A stretch of DNA of 64,000 bases from Epiperipatus broadwayi. Taxonomy: Eukaryota; Onychophora; Udeonychophora; Euonychophora; Peripatidae. A program made the translations under genes and the position numbers. The notes under the pieces were generated by a model, which was given only the letters and a program-made list of their open reading frames with translations, ran no database searches and was not told the DNA's origin. Below, in pieces: positions 10,346 to 22,945 of the stretch. Each line of letters starts with the position of its first letter. Positions within the stretch are counted from its first letter, which is position 1. The DNA is taken from assembly GCA_028023455.1 (NCBI GenBank), contig JAQFVV010012396.1, positions 3,815,656 through 3,879,655 of the forward strand. Reading direction: 5' to 3'.

Positions 10346-12120
10346 AGTGAACGAACAGACTCATATATATATATGGTATGATTTTTTTTTTATATAAAAT
10401 GTGCGTGTATTAATTTTTTTTTATATGTAATAAAAGGGAATGATTTTTTTTTTATTATCTCTAAAAGTAATATAATTTATTAAATGAAGATGATCGGAAA
10501 GACTCAAATGTATTTATTATTTCATATTCATTTATCCGTTATTATTTTGATAAACAAATAGATTTTGATACCCTCCTATTTCACATTTTTTTTGGTATCG
10601 GTTATATGTAAATTTTTTTTTTAGTAAAATATCCAAAAGCCTTTCCCGTCATTTACTCATTCATTTTTTTGTTTGTCGTAATTGTTATTGCAACATATTC
10701 AGAGATACACATAGCAATTTGATCATTTTTATTTAGTCAACCAATCTAAAATATAAGGTCATTTCCAATGTATTTTATCATTAATATTGTCAATTTTCTT
10801 TTCTATAATCTAATAAATTGAGTTAATTTAAATATCAAGACTAGGTTAATTATTTTGTTTTATTTGGATTATACAAGACGGCGTAGCTATTTAAGTAATA
10901 GGATTCAAACTCAGCTTGGCAAGCGAATTGGAATATAAGATAAGGTATGTTTTGCTTATTAGTATTTTATTTTGTTTCCATATGAATTTTATATTTATAT
11001 TTGCATTCGAATATTATATATACATATTCTCATTTATCTTAGTTAATATTACAAAGTCAATCATTTCATGTTTGTCTGATTCCGTCATAAAAATCTAAAT
11101 AGATTATACTTTATCGTTTGGTTCAGAATAATTCGTCTTGGATATTTTCCTTAAACTCCTATAAAATGAAGGGAATAAACTTCATTGACCGATTTAATTG
11201 AATATTATTTTGATTTGTACAAATATCAATTATAATCATATGTTTTAATTGTTGCCGGTCAATTTTTATTCAATTGTTTAAAATTTCAAACAGATTGTAT
11301 TAATACTCACAGGTGAATAAACATCCAATAGAAACTTGATATGTCTTTTATGTAATGTGGTTGGACATTGTAGAGTTAGAGATGAGCTAATAGAGTGTTG
11401 ATATTAAACTCCAGTGAAGTATTCTATTTTAAAAACATAAACGAAGCACTAATTAAGCAGCACTTTATTGGAAGATATTTATAAATTATTTATAAATTAT
11501 TTTGTAGCTTCTTAGTAAACCATAGACGTATATTAATTTGTTTAAACATTTAAGTGAGTGCATAAATTTTCCAAGTGTTTATAAAATTATAATAAAACCA
11601 GTTGATGCCCACAGAAAATTATTAATTAGAGATTGAAGTAGAAAGAAATATATATCGCTTATTAACACGAGTGTTTATCTTTCTATTTAGCGTTTATCAA
11701 GATATATATATATATATATTTGGGTTCAAGTATTATTTTGTTTTGATATTTAAATAATGTCTATATATGTAAACGAATGTTTTGTAAAGTACTATTACAG
11801 GTACTTAGAAGCTTATCCATTAAGTTAAAAAGGCAGCATCTTTAAATAATAAAGTAGATTTAAATTACTATAACAGTAACAGGCTAATAAAATATATATT
11901 GGAATCTGTTTTAGTTATTAATTGGATTTGATTTTGATTAGATTGCCAATCAAGTAGTTAGCCTAATCCTATATTATTGTTTAGGGCAATAGTAGTTGGT
12001 TTCACTGCTCTTTGCAATTTATGTTGTAATTGTGATGGATTTGTTGATGTCTGGAGCAGATAGTCTCATTAGTCCTCCATTTCACTTATAACTTAAGTAA
12101 ATTAAACTTTAAGAGAGATT
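10346..12120. other. A+T-rich spacer, no gene seen
   Basis: No ORF of interest. A duplicated ATTTATAAATT motif lies near 11477 and a TA run near 11702. A stretch near 10880-10945 is richer in G+C and ends in a donor-like ATAAG|GTATGT, but all frames carry stops. Confidence 0.5.
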
Positions 12121-12347
12121 ATTTGTGCTTTGTGATGGTTTATTACATAATGGCGACCCGATTGAGCTAGACCAGATTAATTTAAATAAGATTTTTAGAT
12201 TTTTTATCAGATCAAATTGATCATCCTAACCATCACCTTCATCCATCAATTCAATCAGTTACAAATTGGCACCAACATTTTGGGCCTTCTTTCTTCAATT
12301 TAAATGGAATACAGCATTCAACAATTCCGACGGTTACAATATATATA

Positions 12348-12389
<42 letters not shown>

Positions 12390-12450
12390 TTTTAATGTTT
12401 AACATGAAAAATAGTCCATTGATTAATTCAGATGCTACAAACATTTATCA
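12121..12450 (+). mobile_element. Possible LTR-retrotransposon trace (PBS and gag start)
   Basis: TGGCGACCCGATTGAGC at 12151 begins like a tRNA primer-binding site, and the preceding bases TATTACA could be an LTR end. About 110 bases downstream one frame reads KLAPTFWAFFLQFKWNTAF, reminiscent of the conserved start of Ty3/Gypsy-type Gag (a KLP-FW-aromatic motif). The frame then enters a (TA)n(T)n tract (about 12341-12392). No integrase, protease, RT or second LTR was found, so this is at best a short degraded fragment. Confidence 0.25.
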
Positions 12451-12454
12451 ATAA

Positions 12455-13072
12455 AGAACTTTGTAATATATTTAGTGTGCAATAAAAAAGCTATCTAATA
12501 AGAAACTGTAGGAAAAATTCTAGATGAATTTTTAGAAGTTAAAAATTAAACTAGATGAGCTTCATACTAAATATAAAAAATTGCAAAAAAACTCTTACTG
12601 AGAATCATATTAATACTTATGCAAAGATATTTATAAAATAATTTGGAAACAAATTTTAGATACATTTTATAAAATTTGTTTATGGAATAAAATCAGATAG
12701 CTGAGAGAAGATCTGGAAATGTACTGCAGATCAATATATTTTATATAAGGCGATGACATATTATTATTATTTTCCATGATAAAAAATGTATATTAAATTA
12801 TTAGCTGAAAGTAGATTAAAGATATGCATAAAATTGATGATAGTTTGCTACTACTATCTTCCAAAAAAAAATTGCTGAAAATAAGCAAAAACAGTCATAA
12901 ATTGATAAATATAATTAATTTAAACTTGAAGGTGTATTTATTTTAATATAAGGTTTGAAAAATATTTATAATTTTTATTTCAGAATAAAAATATTCACTA
13001 TTTAAATTCAAAATGTTAATTCTCTATAATAATTGTATAAAAGAATAATGTTAAAATAATAAATTCTCTTAC
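12455..13072. other. A+T-rich spacer, probably intron
   Basis: No coding signal. It lies directly downstream (minus strand) of the exon at 13073-13239 and begins there with a GTAAGAG donor, so it is probably intronic. Confidence 0.45.
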
Positions 13073-13239
13073 CATAATTCTAACAGATTCATTCAATGGT
13101 CCAGGAGCTGAAATAGTCATGTGACTGCCCGATTTAGATTGTTGAAAATAAAAAAATGAGCCTGATATATTGTGTTGAATTGGTGAATAATTGTGAGTAG
13201 GTCCACTAAAAATAAGACCTCCATTTCTGGATCCAACAG
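13073..13239 (-). CDS. Host-gene internal exon, MAM-like domain
   Basis: A 167-base exon on the minus strand bounded by acceptor TTTATTTATTTGTAG and donor ATG|GTAAGAG, both close to consensus. One frame is open throughout. It starts after a split codon (phase 1 upstream, phase 0 downstream) and encodes 55 full codons. The protein starts VGSRNGGLIFSGPTHNYSPI, has a GSFFYFQ segment in the middle and ends ISAPGPLNESVRIM. The pattern GP-x-H-x-(~10)-G-x-[FY]-x-[FY], followed by a serine/proline-rich S-x-P turn, recalls the central part of MAM domains, which are extracellular adhesion modules of receptors and secreted proteases. Only one exon is visible, so the domain call is tentative, whereas the exon call is firmer. 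Upstream exons should lie at higher coordinates. Confidence 0.6.
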
Positions 13240-14084
13240 CTACAAATAAATAATAAAGAAATCCAAATTCATATATAGTACATTAAATACTGAATATCTA
13301 CATATACAAATTAGTACATGCAAACATTCCATTTCTGTAACTTTCCAGTTTGGAATTATGCATATTTGGATTATTTTTGTGAAATGTATAGCTTAATTAT
13401 ATGTAATTAAAGGGAACAAACCATTATTACTCAGGCTTTAATAAATATTATCCTGTATGTTTAACAAAGACTAAGAGCTTTTCGCAAAGATCAAAAATAG
13501 ATTCATTCAATTTTTAATTTTTGAAAAAACATACTAAGTAGTATTATTCATGGCATGAAGGACAGTGGTTTGCTCCCATAATTACACACAATCATTGCAT
13601 ATTTTTCTCTAAAGAAATCATCAGATAAATAAATTATGTCAATGCATAAATATTAAAAAAATATAATAGAACAATCATAGATTGAACTAAGAATAATACA
13701 ACTATTCTTACTAAATTATCTACATTTGAAGATTTTATAATCTATCATGTATGTGAGAATAACAAAATATATTATTTAATATCACAAATATGGATTATAT
13801 TGAAATATAAATTTAATAAATTACATTTATTATCAAAATCAAAATATTACAAGACATTAAACCAAAATAAAAACATTTAGAGTTTTCTAATACAATTTAT
13901 TGTCTTGGGTAAAAATTATAAGCTTAATTCTTAATCATAATATATGTTGTTAGATCTTAATTAAAATAAATTCACTGTCATTCCTATTCACTGAAATAGT
14001 AATAATGATATTATTAATAATTAGGATGATGTATATATTAAATATCGCATGATCACCATCTCATGCTAGCACATAACTGTTATT
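13240..14084. other. A+T-rich spacer, probably intron
   Basis: No supported exon or repeat. It lies upstream (minus strand) of the exon ending at 13239. Confidence 0.45.
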
Positions 14085-14221
14085 AAACAGGTAAAAACTC
14101 TCCATATAGTAGTGCCACCTTGTGCTAACCAGAGTAATCAATGGATGCCAGAAGGCTTGTGCATAAAATCCCTATGGTTAGCACAAGGTGGCAATACTAT
14201 ATGGAGAGTTTTTGCCTGTTT
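14085..14221. repeat. Near-perfect foldback of family B ends
   Basis: The 46-base arms 14085-14130 and 14176-14221 are reverse complements with two mismatches. They start AAACAGG(T/C)AAAAACTCT and end GTGCTAACC. The loop holds AGAGTAATCAATGGATGCCA. The arm sequence matches the 3' section of family B at 5270-5305, so the structure is two family B ends head to head or a MITE-like foldback derivative. No ORF. Confidence 0.85.
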
Positions 14222-14474
14222 ATATATTAAATAAACAAAAAGGTCAAAACAATAAAATTATTAAATAAAAACTAAAAATAGTAATAAATGTCTATCTATA
14301 TGTTAATATGAAGCAAAATTGTTCACAAATAAACAATATAAAATTACATTAATATTACTGAGAAGTCCTGCTTACTTTAGTCTGGTGACTCTGGAAAATG
14401 AGAATCCATGGATTCTGATGTTTGAACTTCTTATAAGGTCTTGAAAAATAAAACTATTTAATGTTGCTCTACAT

Positions 14475-14560
14475 CATTGGTGTAATGGTAGAATGGTAGA
14501 CTCTACACCTTAATATCCACCAATAATTGTACCCAGTTCTATCACTTCCTGGCATCAATT
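14475..14560 (+). repeat. Degraded tRNA-like repeat
   Basis: TTGGTGTAATGGTAGAATGG resembles a tRNA 5' arm with A box, and CCAGTTCTATCACTTCC about 45 bases later resembles a T arm/B box. The interior does not fold as a complete cloverleaf. It is probably a tRNA-derived SINE head. No second copy was found in the window. Confidence 0.35.
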
Positions 14561-15199
14561 TTTTTTGAACCCACAAGCAATAGGATCATTCAATTATTTA
14601 TTTATTTAGATGAGAGCAAACCCATGATTTACAGTAAGAATAAGAGAAGTAGAAGTCTACTGAATAAATTATTGATAAATCAATCAGAGGGTGTAAACTT
14701 ATTTCTTTAATAAAGTTGTCATCATGTTTCAAAGAAACTTTATTTGTTCTTAAAAATGGCTGCATTAGTAAAAATAACAAGAAAAATAAGTACAGTTATC
14801 CATTCAATGCAATTGTTCATTAGTGAATCAGAATGGGATGGCACTTGAATGAGTCCACCTTCGGATTTGATCTCACTTGTTTCAAAAAATAGAGCTTCAT
14901 GAACGATTATATGAGATAGTGTGTGTGTGGATGTGTTTTTCTTTGGTCTCATTTAAATGTTTGACACAATTCTGTAATAGATACTTTAAGCAAACTAATA
15001 ACAAAAAAGAATGTCATACATATAGCAATATGTAATAATCAAATAATCACTATTATTATATGCTGATGATTGCAAAATTTTTAGCAGATACAGACCTATG
15101 AAGATGCTGATAATTTGTAGACCGATACTAATAATTTTTTACAATGGTACATGTTTGAGAATGATATTTAAAGTTTGAGAATGATATTTAAAGTCTATC
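14561..15199. other. Spacer with a 20-base tandem duplication
   Basis: No gene. GTTTGAGAATGATATTTAAA occurs twice in tandem near 15152-15191. Confidence 0.5.
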
Positions 15200-18130
15200 A
15201 AAGGTGATATATTCTCGATTGCTAAACATTCTGTTTGAGGATTTTTATAGGTTAGTGAATGATATTTTCAGCTGGTACATATTCCATGAATTTTTTTTGT
15301 TAACGTTATTTTTATTTATTGAATTGTACTTAATATTTATAAATATTTGATTGATTCTAATTTGGAAAAAAATGTTTTGAGGATTTTTTTCTGAGTTCAA
15401 ACATGAACATGTATGAAACTTTGAGCTGGCTATTGTAGGGTTTATTGTGGGTGACATAGCTTGATGGTCACCATTTTAATAGATTTTGTTATTGAGATAT
15501 TTGTTTTCTGAGAAAAACTTTTGTCAAAGAAAAATTATTTTTATTTGTTGATATATATATATATATATATGATTGTTACTTAAAAAAAAGTACATTTTGA
15601 GAATTTATTCTGGGTTCAGACACAAATGTTTAGAAAACTTTGAACTAGCTCTTTGGCTAATACAGAGGCTCATGAAATTTTGAACTAGCTCTCACAGGAT
15701 TTGCTGTGGAGCCCTTGGGCTAACACAGAGGCTTATGGAATTTTAAACTAGCTCTTGCAGGATTTGCTGTGGATTACTATCATCATCATCATCATCATCA
15801 TTATTATTAACTTTCAAAACAAACTTTATTAAGCAAAAACAAGTTCCATCAGTAAAGTATAAATGATGCCATCAGAATAGAATTACAATTCAAATATATG
15901 CATAGATGTAAACAGAATTATGAATTGATTATTTATTTACAAAGGACTTATAAAGGTACAGCTTATAATGGGAGCTACATATGTATTATTAATATTTTTG
16001 CTAGTTTTCAAGGTACTCTACTTAACAAATGGGGTTATGATTTTTTATATTAAATGTTTACAAATGATGAGCTTATATTAAGGCAAAAAATTATGAGAAT
16101 TATAGATTTTTACAAGTTGGATGTAACTTTGGGGACTTGGATGGTTATATGAAATGTGAAGTTCACTAATTTATAATGGCAACATGGAAATGATTAAGAT
16201 CTTGTGTTAGATGGCCAACAGCTTGGTGGTATGAAGTAGCTGTAGTGAATCTGGTAAAAGATATACCATTGTTATCCCCCCCCCATCTGTGAACTGAGAA
16301 GTCTATTGGTGTTAAATACAGGATGTGCTGTAATTACACATCTTGAAGAAGGGTGCAGCAGTGTATCAAAAGAAATTGAGAAAATGGGTGGCTATGTGAT
16401 TTTAATCAGAGTTGGAATTGATTAATTCTGTGGTAGTGTGGGCAATGGTAGTGGTGTATTATGCTGTCTGACGTTGATTTTAAACATTGGGTATTGCGAT
16501 TTGGATCTTTGCAGTGTTTGTTATTTGGTGATTAAATGTGATCAGGTTTTGGGATATAGCCAGTGATTCATTTTTTGGATGAGGTACTAGTTGATCTGAA
16601 TCCAAGGTTTGAATTATTGGTTGGTGATTGAATGGAGTTACATTCAGAGCTGCAGTCAATGGAGCTTGATTCATCTGAATCCAAGGTTTGAATTATTGGT
16701 TAGTGATTGAATAGTTTTATTTGGAGCTGTGGTCAATGGATATTGACTCATGAAAAAATTCACAGGCTAGTGTGCATTCTGAGTTGATTGCTTTACTCTT
16801 TTTTGATTTGTGACTTTCTTGAAAACACCTAGGTTTACTCTTCACAAGCATGTCGGAAATAAAGTTTTCAAGGATTAGGGAGCTCAGTTCCAAGACATCC
16901 ATGATTTCTGGTGTTTTTGTTGAGTATTTAAAGGTTTGAAGATTGTATATATGATCTAAACATTTGTTAATTATTTAGGTTTGAAGGTTGTGTATATGGA
17001 TCTAAAGATCAAAAGTGATTGACTTTTATTTTTCAAATGAGATAGTTGAATTGGTTTTGATGCAATATTTATTCCTGTGTTTAGATGCCTGATTAGCTTG
17101 ATAATTGTGGCTAATAATATTGCATTTGGTCTCTTGTGAGATATATAGGTTGCATATATCATCCATGGGGGTATCATCTTGGTTTTGTGGGGGGGGGGTG
17201 TTCTTTTCAATGGAAGTTTAATTTTTATTGTGAATCCATCTGGGTATATATTCTCCTAATTGTTCTCAATACAGTCAATGGATGACTAAATGGCTCCATT
17301 TGACACAAGAGAAGCATTGAGGTTTTATGCCACTTATGTAGATGTAAATGTAGCTTCTTGGTTAGTGACATGGGTGGGAATATTGGAGGGGACTCTGTTG
17401 TTATTCAGCTAACATTAAATTTGAAATTGTTGTTGTATGTGGGAATTGGAATATCCCAAAGATAGATTGCTGAAATGAAAGCACTTTTCCAAATGGTTCC
17501 ATTATTTTTGGATGTTTTGTGCATTATAGTCTAAATAGCTGTTTTTAATAATTTCAAATATATGACTTTGGTGGTATTCATCAACAACAATCAATATGAA
17601 ACTGTGTAATATTCTAACCCTTTCCTTAAATAAGTTTTTTTTACTTGAATTATAAAATACAATGGAGAAAGTATCTGATTGGCCAGGAGCACAGAGACCC
17701 AAAAATTATGGGAGCTAAGCACTTCATGCAATAATATCTTTGGAAAAAGATACAAGAAACAGTAGATATCAGTAGCAGATAGGATAATGTAATGGTCAAA
17801 ATATCAGCAGAATGTGGTGTAAAGTCCCCTGGAATTGATGTCATTGAATTTCTCATTGATGTTATTTAGCATTTCAGTTGTTCATGTAATGGGGGAGAGA
17901 TTTGTTTTTCATCTTTGTCCTATTAAGTCTAGGTTTTTCAAATCATTAAAAGTGGATTTTCTGAATCTTGAATAATGTTTTACAATTAAGACTTCTAAGT
18001 TAGTTTTTTATGATGCTGGTATAGATTATTCTTTGCATATTGATGAAATTTGCTAATAAACTGTTTTTGGTGCCTTGTGCATATGAGACATTTATAGCCA
18101 TCTTTAATTGCTTTTTAATGATTGTTAAAC
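15200..18130 (-). mobile_element. Decayed LINE remnant, minus strand
   Basis: The plus strand is G+T-biased and the minus strand reads as broken C+A-rich coding sequence, as in the better-preserved LINE at 45.3-49.0 kb. A segment near 17400-17510 (minus: NGTIWKSAFISAIYLWDIPI) matches a segment near 20250-20390, supporting two copies of one family. Local tandem duplications occur at about 15655-15775 (unit ~60-68 bases, ACAGAGGCTYATG), 16590-16750 (unit ~80 bases, CTGAATCCAAGGTTTGAATT) and 16929-17010 (GGTTTGAAG). Every frame is interrupted, so no function remains. Its ends are unclear. Confidence 0.5.
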
Positions 18131-18850
18131 CAGTTATTAATGAGTTTTGCAAAAATTTACAGTAAGAAATAACAAAAAATATGATATATGATTAGGTTTT
18201 TATTCTTTTTCTTTTGAGAAATGCAGAAATTAACTTTAACACAACACAATATTTCATAAATTTACCTGAATAGAATATGTCTGAGAATGCAGATAGTTTA
18301 GCATTTAATTATTCCTACATAAACAGGTTTTCTAAACGTTTGGGAGAAAATTTAATGGTTTAATGCTTTGTAGTTTTATTTTATGAGATATAGAATGCTA
18401 TCACTTGTATTTAATATGTCTTCAACATTCATTGCAGTAGAATACTTTGATTGTTGGATTGAATCCAATTTCTTGACCAAGTGTGAGATTTGTTAAGATA
18501 GATTTTTTTTTACTAATTGTTAACTATTGTCTAAGTTAATACTTAGACAATAAGTATAAATCCTGTAGATTTATACTTGTCTCTCAATCTTTTTATTCAT
18601 GTATTGTCACCATTAAGTGACATTGAACGAATAATTTATTTAAGTAGCACATTTTCTAATGTTAATAGTCTTGTCAGTAGAAGGTTCATTTTGATGATAT
18701 GGTTGAAAGTGAATGAAATAATATGTATAGGATTTAATTTTAGTTGGATTAGTTTAAATAATTCAATGCATATTTCTGAAAATGGAATTTTGTAGTGATG
18801 TTTAAAAGGAGGTTTTGAATTTTTTCCTCATTGTTGAATTGAGGTTTTTG
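18131..18850. other. Spacer between LINE remnants
   Basis: No recognised element. It may be further decayed LINE sequence. Confidence 0.4.
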
Positions 18851-20450
18851 GGATAATTAAAAATTTGTAGATATTGTTAAGGCTAAATAGCCAGAACAGG
18901 CAAGTTTTTAAAAGAGAGATTGAGCTTGTGATGTAAGATTGGGCAATCAAAAACTAAATCTATTTGTGATACATGTTTTATACTTTGAAATGAGCATGAA
19001 TTGTTATGTAAGATGTTTTGCAACACTTTAGTGGCAAGAGAAATATGTGCATCCATTTTGAGATTAAAATTTTATAACTCATATTAAAATCTCTTACAAA
19101 TAAACATGAATATGATGATGTTGCAGAAAAATAATTTAGAGTTAGTATAAATTTATTTATAATACATGGATGTGTGGGGAAATAAACAAAACAATATCAA
19201 TACTATTACTGTGTTATGTAATGTCATGATTAACACATGTTGGTTAATAAAGAATATTATAAATGATGTAAAAGGACATGATATAGTTATAATTAAACTG
19301 GTTACTACTGCTGATGAGTTGGATAATCTATAAAAGGTTTAAAAGCCACAGTTATGGGGGTAGTTAGAGAGGTCAATTTGTAACCAAAAATATCATTTAG
19401 CTAACTGAAAAGCTTATTAGAAAATTTAACTCACTCATATTCGAGTCACTGATATGTGAGATTACATAGAAATGAACAGAAAATCCTAGGCTATTGATTC
19501 AAAATCATAGATAAGTCAATATTTGCCATTTCAGTTAATCAGAGTTTAAATTCAGATTAAGTAGGATTTTATTGTTCTTAGAAGGATAATGTAAGGTAAT
19601 TATATTCTCAATAGCTACTTAATCATCTTCTTTAGAAATATCAATTTCAGTTTAATGGGTTCTATCTATAATAGTACTAATTTTCTTTTTAAAATTAACC
19701 ATTGCCAGAGAGACTTTATTACTTTAATCTAGATTGTGAGACATCTCTCCGATTTGTTTTTTATAAGGAGTTTGGTCATTTTTGGGTTATATTTTTTTTT
19801 TATTTGTTGGGATGATTGGAAGATAAGTAATGAACAAATAAAAACTATTGAGAAAATGATATGAATTAACATTGTATTGAGTGCTAGAAATAGTGAAGAA
19901 TTATGAGTTTAATTGTCAATTTTGTTTTGATATATGATTAGTTTTATACTTTCTTTATTAGTTAATTGACAAATTTTATTTTTAGATAATGTGGAAAATT
20001 CATCATTAAGTTCCAATCTAGTGTTAATAATTGTTTTTGATTTTTTGATAATTACATTTGCTTATTTTTTGTGCATTATAAATGCATCCTATTAATTAGA
20101 TACATTGGTATCATGTCACAATGTAATTAGAAAAATCTATGGCAAGTATGTATCATATGTTTTTTGTATACAGTGAAACATATGAGGTTTGAAGCTACAA
20201 ATCATTAATAAAAGCATAATCTTTTGAGTTATAATTTGTGTTCGAATATTGTTAGCCTAATGTTTTGGCGAATCCTTACTTTGAATTTGAAACTGTTGCC
20301 ATATGTAGAAACAGGAATATCATTGAAATATGTTAACTAAAATCTATGCCAACACCAAATGATTCCATTAATCTGTAGAGATCATCAATATTATATAATA
20401 GTTCAGATAGGCATTTCCCAATAAACAAATAATATAAGTTTCACTATATT
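18851..20450 (-). mobile_element. Decayed LINE remnant, minus strand
   Basis: The minus strand of about 18885-19005 has a LINE C-terminal zinc-knuckle-like pattern: SCSFQSIKHVSQIDLVFDCP, that is Cys, then His, then D-C-P, followed by an in-frame stop. The region 20250-20390 matches 17400-17510. Everything is frameshifted and stop-ridden. It lies immediately upstream of a plus-strand Penelope-like relic. Confidence 0.5.
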
Positions 20451-20689
20451 GATTCATTTTGACTAAAGCTTATTTCCTTATCATTTTTATTGTTTTGTTT
20501 TTTTTAATTTTATTTTTGTTTTCCATTATAAAACTGAGTGATTGTATATGGGTTAGGATGTTCTGGTAATAATGGATCTTTCTCCAAGAATAAAATTAAA
20601 GTTATTAAAGATTTCTTCTTATTATTGGAGGATTCTATGTATTTTACTTATAATGGTAAAATTTTATAATAATAGTGAAGGGTGATTAT

Positions 20690-21560
20690 ATTTTTTCTTT
20701 AATTTGTTCAGTTTATATTAATAATTTGGAAGAGAAAATTAATTATGATTGAATATATTTAAACTTATCTGTTATAACGATAAGCTGATGTTTGTAGCTA
20801 AAAATGAAATTGGAAGGGTTGTTAAATAAGTTTAATTTTTTTGCTTCTTCTAGAAAATATATCACAGGAGGGAGGATAGGTTTTGGTAAATTAAAATGTT
20901 TAGATTTATTGGTGATAAAAAATCTAAAGCATAATTGTTTGGTAAGTAGTCACTATATTAAAGTAAGAATTTAAGTTCTAAAATTAAACCTGATAGTGGA
21001 TGCTTTAAAAAATTATTGTTATAATAAAGTTGCTTTGTTTTAAAAAGGCCATTTTTTAAAGATTACTTGAGTGTTGACTACTCTGATTTATTAAAGGGTG
21101 TTTATTTAAAAGTAATTACGGTTCTGTTAATAATTGTAATAATGTGAAAGATAAAGAAAAATATGATTTTATTTTTTTGCCTTCTAAATTTTCTTCTTAT
21201 ACAATTGTAAAAATATTAATTTGTTTGAAAGTAAAATAAAATGCTTGGAAGAGGGATGTTACTTTGAATAATTTATTAATAATAAAAACAAGATTTTTGA
21301 TAGAAATACTATTTCTGGAGTAGTGTATATAGTCTCTTGTTTTTATAAAAAGTTGTCTATAGTTGAGAGTAGTTAATCTTAAATGAAAGAATAAAAGTAC
21401 ATAAAAGATTAGAAAATGGTCATACCATTAGTTTTGATGGAGTTAAGATTGTCTTTGAAAGAAATGAAATAAAAAAAGGAATTAAAAAATATTTATTATT
21501 AAAAATTTATGATTTTGAAGCAATTAAGTTGTTTAAGAATTTTTTAATATTAAGAGTGTG
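20690..21560 (+). pseudogene. Penelope-like element relic (RT end and GIY-YIG)
   Basis: Plus-strand decayed coding sequence. Near 20785 a degenerate RT motif C reads YNDKLMFVA where intact elements have YVDD-x-F. Near 20900 CLDLLVIKN corresponds to the FLD motif that follows. At about 21310-21375 the frame gives ISGVVYIVSCFYKKLSIVES, matching the GIY-YIG endonuclease entry of Penelope-like elements (VVY-x-I-x-C, then a degraded YIGET), followed by FDGVKIVFERNEIKKGIKK. Stops and frameshifts separate the pieces, so it is inactive. It is the same class as the better copy at 53068-54207. Confidence 0.6.
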
Positions 21561-22329
21561 AGGAGTGCAACTGGGAATTGTGGGAAACAGTGTATATTTA
21601 TTGATTTTTTTTTTTTACTTTTTCACTTGAGAAGTATGCTTTGGCAAGAAATCCATTGGTTGTAATTATAGAGTTTACATTCTTTGGCTAATCTTGCTTA
21701 ATTTTGAATTTTGATAATTAATTACTTAGTACATTGTATCTCACAAGTTGTATATAGTCAATGCTTTGTAAATGATCCCTTTTTTACATCAATGTAGTAG
21801 GCAGTTTGTGATAATGATAGCGAAATCTTTCTTTAAATAACTTATCAAATAAATCAAATAGATGTTTGAGAACTATCTAATTCTTCATTCATCAGGTTTG
21901 ATGACTATCATCTATTGAGTTTTTGTGCTAATAAATCAAGTTTAATAACATTATAAATAATTGAGCAAAGAAATCTGTGAGTAAAAAAAAATCTACAACT
22001 CTATAGTTTTATTATTTGTTAAAACTCTAAAATTATTTTAATAACACTTGCAAACATAAATCTTAATTGATTGAATGAGTTTTCTATAATAGTGATCATA
22101 GTATGTAGTTGGGACTTCGCCCACCTAAATATTAACTTGTTAATTCTTATATCTATGTATTCAACACGTCTTTGTTATATACAAAAATAAATGAGATGAT
22201 AATTTTTTAACTTATGTTAATCAATAATTATATAAAAAAATTAAATTTTAGAGACGCTAGTGTTGTGAATCGAGTTCTATATGCTTCACCCATTAATGAC
22301 AACAATGTTGTTGTTATTGTTGTTGTTGC
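21561..22329. other. A+T-rich spacer, no gene seen
   Basis: No supported feature. Just before the microsatellite there is a short GTT-rich lead-in. Confidence 0.5.
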
Positions 22330-22470
<141 letters not shown>

Positions 22471-22740
22471 CATTATCATCATGATCATCATTATTCAATA
22501 CAGAAAGTTTTTCCAGAGTTATAATGGTATGAACAGATCAAACAAAAGTGATATTCATTATAAATGGCTTCCAATATTATTCAGATTGGTTTACAAGTGG
22601 TTGGTTGTTAGTTACATTTTGTTAACCTAGATGGTTAAAACCCAATTTAAAGTACAGAAAAATGACATGGGATTATTTTACATTGTATAACCATTTACTT
22701 TGATAGTATCTATATGTTGGTCTATATTCAAGAATCTAAG

Positions 22741-22945
22741 GATTGGGTTAGATTGCCAGGATAATACTTACTTGGCCAGCCTAATAATATCACTCAAAAC
22801 ATTGGTTGCATACTAATCTGTGTTCTAATAATAATAGTTGTTAAACTCTTCTAAAAACATTCTATACTTAATATTAGATTGAAATAGTTCAATATATATA
22901 TATATATAACTAAAATACCATTATCGCAAACCTTCAGGAAAACAT
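22741..22945 (+). repeat. SINE family A copy
   Basis: Aligns with 4860-5040 and 52440-52645 (CATACTAATCTGTGTTCTAA, TAGATTGAAATAGTTCAATA, and an end AAATACCATTATCGCAAACC then TTCAGG). The tRNA-like head is degraded, and a (TA)n expansion interrupts the tail near 22895. Confidence 0.7.

Noticed and set aside
14340-14450. Possible exon at TTTTCCAG ... AAAGTAAGC on the minus strand
   Set aside because: Would be only about 15 bases long with no open frame support.
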